Below the pieces are notes generated by a model. It ran no database searches, had not been told where the DNA came from, and saw only the letters and a program-made list of their open reading frames with translations. Source: Prevotella communis (GTDB lineage Bacteria > Bacteroidota > Bacteroidia > Bacteroidales > Bacteroidaceae). From it: DNA of 64,000 nt. The stretch is from positions 372,001 through 436,000 of the forward strand of contig NZ_CP091792.1 of the NCBI RefSeq assembly GCF_022024115.1. Reading direction: 5' to 3'. The translations under genes were made by a program, and so were the position numbers. Below are positions 59,051 through 64,000 of the stretch, one piece after another. Position 1 is the first letter of the stretch. Each line of letters begins with the position of its first letter.

Positions 59051-60177
59051 CATAAAGCGGCTTCCAGACGCTTTACGAACTCATCTGCTTCTGCCTTGGT
59101 GAAGGTTAATGGTGGCAGCAGACGGAGTACATTCTCGCCTGAGCAGCCTGTGAAGACGTGCTGCTCGTAAACTAGGCGCTGGCGTACGGGCTTCTGTGGT
59201 GTGTAGAGCTCGATACCAATCATCAGTCCGCGACCGCGTACCTCTTTAATCTTATCGTTGTTCAGGTTGCGAATCTTCTCCATCAGGTAGTCACCCACCT
59301 CGCGGGCATTCTCCACCAGGTTCTCCTGTTCCATCACGTCGATAACCGACAAGGCTGCGGTACATGCCAGATGGTTACCTCCGAAGGTGGTACCCAACTG
59401 TCCATAGACGGCCTTGAACTCAGGTGAAATCAGCACGGCACTCATGGGGAATCCGTTGCCGATGCCCTTGGCCACGGTGATAATATCGGGTTTGATGCCC
59501 AGCCACTGGTGAGCGAAGAACTTACCGCTTCGGCCGTAGCCACACTGTATCTCGTCACAGATCAGTACGGCACCATAGCGCTTGCAGGCATAGGCCAACT
59601 TCTGGGCAAACTCGGGTGTGGCCATCTGAATACCGCCAACACCCTGAATACACTCCAGGATAACGGCAGCGATACCCTCGCGTGTCAGTTCGCGCACCCA
59701 AGGCTCAATATCGTTGAGTGGCAGGAAGCGTACGTGGTGGTTATCATTGATGGGGGCTACAATCTTGGGGTTGTTGGTCACCTCGACGGCCAGGCTGGTA
59801 CGTCCGTGGAAAGCTTTCTCGCAAGACAGCACGCGCACGTTGCCCGTCTTAAACGATGCCAGCTTCAGGGCATTCTCGTTAGCCTCGGCACCGCTGTTCA
59901 CCAAAAACAGCTGATAGTCCTCGTATCCGCTAATCTTGCCCAGTCGTTCTGCCAGTTCGGCCTGAAGCTTGTTTTGTACGGAGTTGCTGTAGAAGCCTAG
60001 TGTCTGCAACTGCTGCGTCATTTTCTCTACGTAGTGGGGGTGGCAGTGGCCAATGCTGATAACGGCATGACCGCCATAAAGGTCCATGTATTCCTGACCT
60101 TTATCGTCCCATACTTTGCATCCTTTTCCCTTCACGATATTCACATCAAAAAGGGGGTAAACGTCAAATAATTGCAT
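59050..60177 (-). CDS. argD: acyl-ornithine aminotransferase (ArgD-like)
   Basis: 375 aa class III PLP aminotransferase. NSGAEANENALKLA, ICDEIQCGYGRSG, and AKGIGNGFPM with the PLP lysine. With the N-succinylornithine-type ArgF' nearby, its likely substrate is the succinylated (or acetylated) ornithine aldehyde. First gene of the argD-proC-XRE-acyl-CoA synthetase run. Confidence 0.9.
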   Translation of the reverse strand: MQLFDVYPLFDVNIVKGKGCKVWDDKGQEYMDLYGGHAVISIGHCHPHYVEKMTQQLQTLGFYSNSVQNKLQAELAERLGKISGYEDYQLFLVNSGAEANENALKLASFKTGNVRVLSCEKAFHGRTSLAVEVTNNPKIVAPINDNHHVRFLPLNDIEPWVRELTREGIAAVILECIQGVGGIQMATPEFAQKLAYACKRYGAVLICDEIQCGYGRSGKFFAHQWLGIKPDIITVAKGIGNGFPMSAVLISPEFKAVYGQLGTTFGGNHLACTAALSVIDVMEQENLVENAREVGDYLMEKIRNLNNDKIKEVRGRGLMIGIELYTPQKPVRQRLVYEQHVFTGCSGENVLRLLPPLTFTKAEADEFVKRLEAAL

Positions 60178-60205
60178 ATTGTTACGTTTTTGTTGTTATC
60201 TGCAT

Positions 60206-60214
60206 GCAAAGTTA
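60206..60214 (-). promoter_or_regulatory. -7 promoter element of argD
   Basis: TAACTTTGC on the minus strand, 28 bp before the start at 60177. Confidence 0.65.
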
Positions 60215-60272
60215 TACAAAAATTCCGATTTAGCGAACGATTTGCAGTTTTTTTTTGAATTTCAGGCGTTTC

Positions 60273-61021
60273 TCATGACGTAAGTAAAAATGTCCACACG
60301 GTGAGGAAAATTTTACTGATGGTTGCGAAGATGCTTTTCTTGCCCTTCTTCTTGAACATCTGGCTCACGCTGTCCAGGTATTCGTCAGGCATCACGCCGA
60401 AGGCAAACTTGAATGCCGAGTTGAAGGTGGCGGTGTTCTTGAAGCCGCTCCTGCTGGCGATGTTGTCCAGCGAGCACTCCGTGGGATCCATCAGCACCTT
60501 TGCGGCATACTCTGCGCGCAGGGAGTTGATATACTCCAGTGCTCTGTCGGGGTCGGCATAGCGCGGCACCAGTTTGCAGAATGTGTCCAGGTTTACCTCC
60601 ATGAAATCAGCCAGTGCCTGCTGATCGGAATCGGGATCCGTGAAGGGCTTTTCCTTGTTGACGCGTGCATCCATCTTCACGAAGAAGGTCTGCGCCTCTT
60701 CCGTCGGGATGGGCTTGTTGGCTTTCTGGCTGACCTGCTTCTCCTTCAGCTGCTTTTCCAGTTCGTCGAGCGACATGTCCTTGTCGCCCACGATGGCGCG
60801 GTAGAGTTCAGCGCATTGAGTATGCGGTTCAACTGCTCGTTGCGACGATATACTATTCTGCTATAATGCACGCCGAAAGTACCAGTTACCAGAAGCAGTA
60901 TGATGATGCACAATAGTATCACAATGATGGTGTCGGCCTCGGCAATCGTCAATGTGCGTGCCTGGCAGGCGGTTGTTGCTATGAATAGCAATGTGGCGGT
61001 TAGGATGGTCTTCTTCCTCAT
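60273..61021 (-). pseudogene. membrane-anchored AraC-type HTH protein, frame-shifted
   Basis: Two minus-strand frames form one protein of about 249 aa. Frame 1 (61021 to about 60815) gives a signal/lipobox-like start, one transmembrane helix and RRNEQLNRILNAL. The continuation ELYRAIVGDKDMSLDE lies in a second frame that runs to 60273 and ends in an AraC-type HTH (YINSLRAEYAAKVL, SGFKNTATFNSAFKFAFG). One base is missing (or two extra) near 60810-60817. It resembles the C-terminal third of the TPR/HTH regulator at 28942 without the TPR part. Real mutation or sequencing error cannot be told apart. Confidence 0.78.
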
Positions 61022-61080
61022 AGTCTTAATCTTTAGTTAAGTTATTCATCTTATCTCTTTGTGAGATTATGTTGTTATTT

Positions 61081-61112
61081 GCAAATTTATGGATAAAAAA
61101 GCAAAAACCAAA
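61081..61112 (-). promoter_or_regulatory. promoter of the frame-shifted HTH gene
   Basis: Minus strand -7 TAAATTTGC (61081-61089) and -33 TTTG (61109-61112), 19 bp apart. Confidence 0.7.
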
Positions 61113-61152
61113 GATGAAATGCGAAAAATTTCCATGTATTCACATAAATTAA

Positions 61153-61347
61153 CTAAAGAGTCTGTCTTACCAACAATCTCAGCTCGTTTTCCCGTGTCAG
61201 GGGGGGGGTGGCTTGCCAAGAATTATTAATGTTTAATCTTTTTACCTTTGTCAATTTCGGGGCTCTAGAGTGCCTTCGTGCTTCCAAACTTCCTCGTGCA
61301 CTAGGAAAATTTTTCTCGCTAGTTAGAGCGCAATATTTATCCCTCAT
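61153..61347 (-). CDS. possible 64-aa basic protein with a C9 tract
   Basis: Begins MRDKYCALTSEKNF, very basic and Ser/Arg-rich, no domain recognised. In support, a -7 element (TACCTTTGC, 61355-61363 minus) lies 7 bp before the ATG, the same arrangement as several real genes here. The coding strand has nine consecutive C (61200-61208). It could instead be a transcribed non-coding element. Confidence 0.35.
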   Translation of the reverse strand: MRDKYCALTSEKNFPSARGSLEARRHSRAPKLTKVKRLNINNSWQATPPLTRENELRLLVRQTL

Positions 61348-61354
61348 TGACGAT

Positions 61355-61363
61355 GCAAAGGTA
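61355..61363 (-). promoter_or_regulatory. -7 promoter element before the 64-aa ORF
   Basis: TACCTTTGC on the minus strand; no -33 TTTG seen. Confidence 0.5.
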
Positions 61364-61441
61364 CTCATAAAAAATGAGATAGAAGAGTAGCCTTTGTTAA
61401 AAAACCGGAAAAGGCTATATGTATGATTATCATGACTAAGC

Positions 61442-61621
61442 GCGTTACAGTATTACAGTATTACAGTTTTTTTTAGAGAGGCATAATTATTATGAAATTG
61501 AAAATACTATTATATATAATATATATATTATATATAATAGTAAATAGTATTTACGTATTTTTGTCGTTTTAATGGTATTTACGGCTTATAAAAAAACTGT
61601 AATACTGTAATACTGTAACGC
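61442..61621. repeat. 180-bp AT-rich element with 32-bp perfect inverted ends
   Basis: 61442-61473 and 61590-61621 are exact inverted copies, each holding GTTACAG plus two TATTACAG octamers and T7. The centre contains a 38-bp perfect palindrome (61505-61542) made almost only of A and T. No ORF. MITE-like in size, but no clear target duplication. Confidence 0.88.
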
Positions 61622-61720
61622 AACATTAAAAAATAGCACGTAAATCGGATTGGAATAGCACTCGGAAAGTCTATTTTATGGTAATAATCAGCCATTTACA
61701 TCAAAAAATTAGCAAAAAAC

Positions 61721-61752
61721 TTGGTCAATTCACGAAATGTTTGTACCTTTGC
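61721..61752 (+). promoter_or_regulatory. promoter of rpsU
   Basis: -33 TTG (61721-61723) and -7 TACCTTTGC (61744-61752), 20 bp between; leader about 75 nt. Confidence 0.75.
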
Positions 61753-61831
61753 ACCCACTTTTTGTGTACCTATGTGTGCACGTAAATAATTCAAGTTTAA
61801 TCATTTAACAATTTAAAGTCAAAAAAACAGT

Positions 61832-62023
61832 ATGATTATTGTACCAGTAAAAGAAGGCGAGAACATCGAGAAGGCCCTCAAGAAGTTTAAGAGAAAGTTC
61901 GAGAAGACAGGTGTTGTGAAAGAGCTGCGTCGTCGTCAGCAATTCGACAAGCCTTCTGTCCTGAAGCGCCTGAAGATGGAGCACGCCGTTTACGTACAGC
62001 AGCTCCGTACAAACGAGGAATAA
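61832..62023 (+). CDS. rpsU: 30S ribosomal protein S21
   Basis: 63 aa, highly basic; begins MIIVPVKEGENIEKALKKFK and has KELRRRQQFDKPS, the bS21 signature. In Bacteroidota bS21 helps to hide the 3' end of 16S rRNA on the ribosome. Its own leader shows no Shine-Dalgarno match. Followed by a recombinase gene and hpf on the same strand. Confidence 0.95.
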   Translation: MIIVPVKEGENIEKALKKFKRKFEKTGVVKELRRRQQFDKPSVLKRLKMEHAVYVQQLRTNEE

Positions 62024-62109
62024 GCATTTTTTTCTCGAAAAATTTGGTAGATTCATAAAATTTCCGTAAATTCGTTGCCGAAAACTATGATAAGTTAGTG
62101 CAACGCTTT

Positions 62110-62988
62110 ATGATTGATCAATTTCTCGACTATCTGCGCTACGAGCGAAATCGCAGCGAGCTGACAGTAAAAAGGTATGAGGACAGTCTGCGAGACTTCC
62201 AGAAATACTTCGAGGAAACAGAGGAGGGGCTCAGTTGGGTATCGGTAGATGCCGACGTCATCCGAGGATGGATGGAGAGTCTCATGGACAGGGGCAACAA
62301 TGCCTCGACCGTGAATACAGGGCTATCGGCCCTGCGCTCTTTTTTCAGATACGCCCTCGCAAGAAAGTTGGTCAACAAGGATCCGGCTCACATGATAACC
62401 GGTCCCAAGAAGCGGAAACCACTGCCGCAATTCGTAAAGGAGGAGGAAATAAACCAACTTCTGGATAAAACGGAATGGGGAGTTGATTATAAAGATGTAC
62501 GTGCGCGTACAATTATTATAATACTCTACGAGGCAGGACTTAGACGTAGCGAACTGATAGGGCTAAACGATAGCGACGTGGATCTGGATGCCATGCAACT
62601 TAAGGTTACCGGCAAAAGAAACAAGCAGCGCATCATCCCTTTCGGTAAAGAACTGGCAGAGCAGTTGGGGCAGTATATAGCTTGCCGCGACGAGGAGATA
62701 ACAAAACGCTCGGAAGCACTCTTCCTTAATAACAAAGGAGAAAGAATATCCGAAGCAGAGGTCTACAACACAGTGAGGGAGAACCTGGCGAAGGTAACAA
62801 CGCTGAAGAAGAAATCACCCCACGTACTGAGACACAGTTTTGCAACAGCCATGCTCAACCACGACGCAGGACTGGAAAGTGTAAGGAAACTCCTGGGGCA
62901 TGAAAGCCTGGAGACAACACAAATTTACACGCACACAACGTTCGAGCAGTTAAAGCGAGTTTACAAAGAGGCCCTTCCGAGGGACTAG
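62110..62988 (+). CDS. XerC-like tyrosine recombinase
   Basis: 292 aa from ATG 62110 (a GTG at 62098 is in frame). N-terminal SAM-like domain, catalytic residues in AGLRRSELIGL (Arg), HVLRHSFATAML (His-x-x-Arg), LLGHESLETTQIYTH (His and nucleophile Tyr). Chromosome-dimer-resolution type by size and by a conserved housekeeping position next to rpsU and hpf, so probably not a mobile integrase. Confidence 0.88.
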   Translation: MIDQFLDYLRYERNRSELTVKRYEDSLRDFQKYFEETEEGLSWVSVDADVIRGWMESLMDRGNNASTVNTGLSALRSFFRYALARKLVNKDPAHMITGPKKRKPLPQFVKEEEINQLLDKTEWGVDYKDVRARTIIIILYEAGLRRSELIGLNDSDVDLDAMQLKVTGKRNKQRIIPFGKELAEQLGQYIACRDEEITKRSEALFLNNKGERISEAEVYNTVRENLAKVTTLKKKSPHVLRHSFATAMLNHDAGLESVRKLLGHESLETTQIYTHTTFEQLKRVYKEALPRD

Positions 62989-63015
62989 AGCTTTATAGTT
63001 TAACTTTTTAAAATT

Positions 63016-63020
63016 GGAGG
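63016..63020 (+). promoter_or_regulatory. strong Shine-Dalgarno sequence of hpf
   Basis: GGAGG 5 bp before ATG 63026, a full anti-Shine-Dalgarno match. It stands out because most genes in this window lack one. Confidence 0.8.
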
Positions 63021-63025
63021 TAACT

Positions 63026-63325
63026 ATGGAAATTAAGATTCAGTCGATCCATTTCGACGCTACCGAGAAGTTAGAGGCGTTCATCGAAAAGAAGGTCGCC
63101 AAGTTAGAAAAGTCGTACGAAGATATACAGAAAGTTGAGGTGCAATTAAAGGTCGTAAAGCCTGCTACTGCCCAGAATAAGGAAGCCAGCATACAAGTTG
63201 CGGTACCCGGAAATACGCTGAGAGTAGAGAAGACAAGCGACACATTTGAAGAAAGTATAGACCTCTGCGTTGACTCAATGAGGGCTCAACTGCAGAAATT
63301 CAAGGAAAAATTGAGAAATTACTAA
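63026..63325 (+). CDS. hpf: ribosome hibernation-promoting factor, short form
   Basis: 99 aa. HPF/YfiA fold: IKIQSIHFDATEKLEAFIEKK start, KVEVQLKVV, and a C-terminal helix DSMRAQLQKFKEKLRNY. Binds the 30S decoding region and inactivates ribosomes in stationary phase. ATG 63026 is set by the strong Shine-Dalgarno, over a TTG at 63014. Confidence 0.93.
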   Translation: MEIKIQSIHFDATEKLEAFIEKKVAKLEKSYEDIQKVEVQLKVVKPATAQNKEASIQVAVPGNTLRVEKTSDTFEESIDLCVDSMRAQLQKFKEKLRNY

Positions 63326-63365
63326 AAAAACTCTAGAAAAGTTTTGGTAATTCAAAAATAAGTCG

Positions 63366-63374
63366 TAACTTTGC
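63366..63374 (+). promoter_or_regulatory. -7 promoter element of the tRNA-tuf cluster
   Basis: TAACTTTGC, 52 bp before the first tRNA. Confidence 0.7.
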
Positions 63375-63426
63375 AGCCGTTTTCCAACAGGTCGTAAATC
63401 TGAAGAGAGAGCGGCTGCTTAGAAAA

Positions 63427-63500
63427 GCCTCTTTAGCTCAGTTGGCCAGAGCACGTGATTTGTAATCTCGGGGTCGTTGGTTCGAATCCGACAAGAGGCT
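63427..63500 (+). tRNA. tRNA-Thr (TGT)
   Basis: 74 nt, acceptor GCCTCTT/AAGAGGC, anticodon loop TTTGTAA giving TGT, T loop TTCGAAT. The anticodon stem CGTGA/TCTCG has one T-T mismatch. CCA not encoded. Confidence 0.92.
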
Positions 63501-63549
63501 CAAGTGGAGCGAAAAAGCAAGCGCGCGACTAGTTGGGACGCAAAGATTT

Positions 63550-63632
63550 GGGTGTTTTCCAGAGTGGCCAAATGGGGCAGACTGTAAATCTGCTGTCTTT
63601 CGACTTCGGTGGTTCGAATCCATCAGCACCCA
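63550..63632 (+). tRNA. tRNA-Tyr (GTA)
   Basis: 83 nt with the long variable arm of class II tRNAs; acceptor GGGTGTT/AGCACCC, anticodon loop CTGTAAA giving GTA. Confidence 0.94.
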
Positions 63633-63650
63633 CTCTCAAGAGATGTTTTT

Positions 63651-63723
63651 GCGGAAATAGCTCAGTTGATAGAGCACTAGCCTTCCAAGCTGGGGGTCGC
63701 GGGTTTGAGCCCCGTTTTCCGCT
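63651..63723 (+). tRNA. tRNA-Gly (TCC)
   Basis: 73 nt, acceptor GCGGAAA/TTTCCGC, anticodon loop CTTCCAA giving TCC, T loop TTTGAGC. Confidence 0.93.
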
Positions 63724-63733
63724 CTATAAACAT

Positions 63734-63805
<72 letters not shown>

Positions 63806-63875
63806 CTCTCTGAGGATTGTAAGGAGGAGCAAAAACAACACGTAATATAAACAAATTTTATAAAAACAAAAAACA

Positions 63876-64000
63876 ATGGCAAAAGAGACATTTGTGCGCA
63901 CCAAACCGCACGTAAACATCGGTACTATTGGTCACGTTGACCACGGTAAGACAACTCTGACCGCTGCTATCACCACTGTACTGGCTAAGGCTGGTCTTTC
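63876..64000 (+). CDS. tuf: elongation factor Tu, partial
   Basis: First 41 residues only; the gene runs off the right edge. Begins [20 protein letters not shown] and has the G1 loop GHVDHGKTT. Delivers aminoacyl-tRNA to the ribosome. Probably cotranscribed with the four tRNAs upstream. Confidence 0.96.
   Translation, partial: MAKETFVRTKPHVNIGTIGHVDHGKTTLTAAITTVLAKAGL

Larger units (their letters stand above)
61022..61831. other. 810-bp gap between the HTH pseudogene and rpsU
   Basis: Holds a minus promoter (61081-61112), a possible 64-aa minus ORF with its own promoter (61153-61363), a plus -7 motif (61243-61250) without a convincing gene, the AT-rich inverted-repeat element (61442-61621) and the rpsU promoter. 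No other gene is supported. Confidence 0.6.

Noticed and set aside
61208..61390. Plus-strand 60-codon frame opposite the 64-aa ORF
   Set aside because: A -7 motif lies inside rather than ahead of it, and no domain is recognised; left out as a gene though the region may be transcribed.
62110..62988. Tyrosine recombinase as the integrase of a mobile element with the tRNA cluster as attachment site
   Set aside because: The size and motifs fit chromosomal XerC, the neighbours are housekeeping genes, and no repeated tRNA 3' end was found near it.

Overview
The window comes from a Bacteroidota genome, most likely a Prevotella-like member of the Bacteroidales. The grounds are the promoter grammar (TAnnTTTGC at -7 with TTTG about 20 bp upstream, seen before more than 20 genes), near-absence of Shine-Dalgarno sequences, a Bacteroidales-type dcw cluster, N-succinylornithine-type carbamoyltransferase, NigD-like and VapE-type proteins, and the tRNA-tuf cluster. 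The genus is inferred; no rRNA is present. Region 1-16.4 kb: a partial acyltransferase (minus) diverges from a complete one-direction division and cell-wall cluster mraZ-rsmH-ftsL-ftsI-murE-mraY-murD-ftsW-murG-murC-ftsQ-ftsA-ftsZ. A triple GTGGKG box before mraZ looks like the MraZ autoregulatory operator. ftsZ as given carries a frameshift. Region 16.4-26.7 kb: a strongly codon-biased fucose-isomerase-like gene, a secreted GH35 beta-galactosidase, an acyl-CoA synthetase, prfB with a 49-aa membrane protein and a CYTH phosphatase, VanZ, a sodium symporter and a helix-hairpin-helix protein. Region 26.6-31.9 kb is accessory: a DUF6078-like gene, a VapE ATPase gene enclosed by ~100-bp imperfect inverted repeats, a TPR/HTH regulator, two small membrane proteins behind a structured leader, and tRNA-Pro and tRNA-Phe. 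Region 32-50 kb: pectinesterase, murF, folP-cdaA (c-di-AMP), pta-ackA, lpxH, a DUF59 protein, M3 peptidase, radC, glycosyltransferase, efp, rpmH, and the PASTA-rluD-ddl-acyltransferase-NigD run. Region 49.6-60.2 kb (mostly minus): threonine aldolase, terC, argF', proA, proB; an AEC transporter on plus; acyl-CoA synthetase, XRE-cupin regulator, proC and argD. Together these give proline and arginine biosynthesis. Region 60.2-64 kb: a frameshifted HTH regulator, an AT-rich inverted-repeat element, rpsU, a tyrosine recombinase, hpf, tRNA Thr-Tyr-Gly-Thr and the start of tuf. The most unusual layer is a set of dispersed short repeats: arrays of 7-bp (sometimes 8-bp) units, several ending in a constant TTTGCTACCGC or GCTACCGC tail, plus GC-rich palindromes. 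They fill operon gaps and also lie in frame inside terC, proA, murF, a glycosyltransferase, an acyltransferase, a regulator gene and a signal peptide. No CRISPR array, rRNA or complete conventional transposon was seen.
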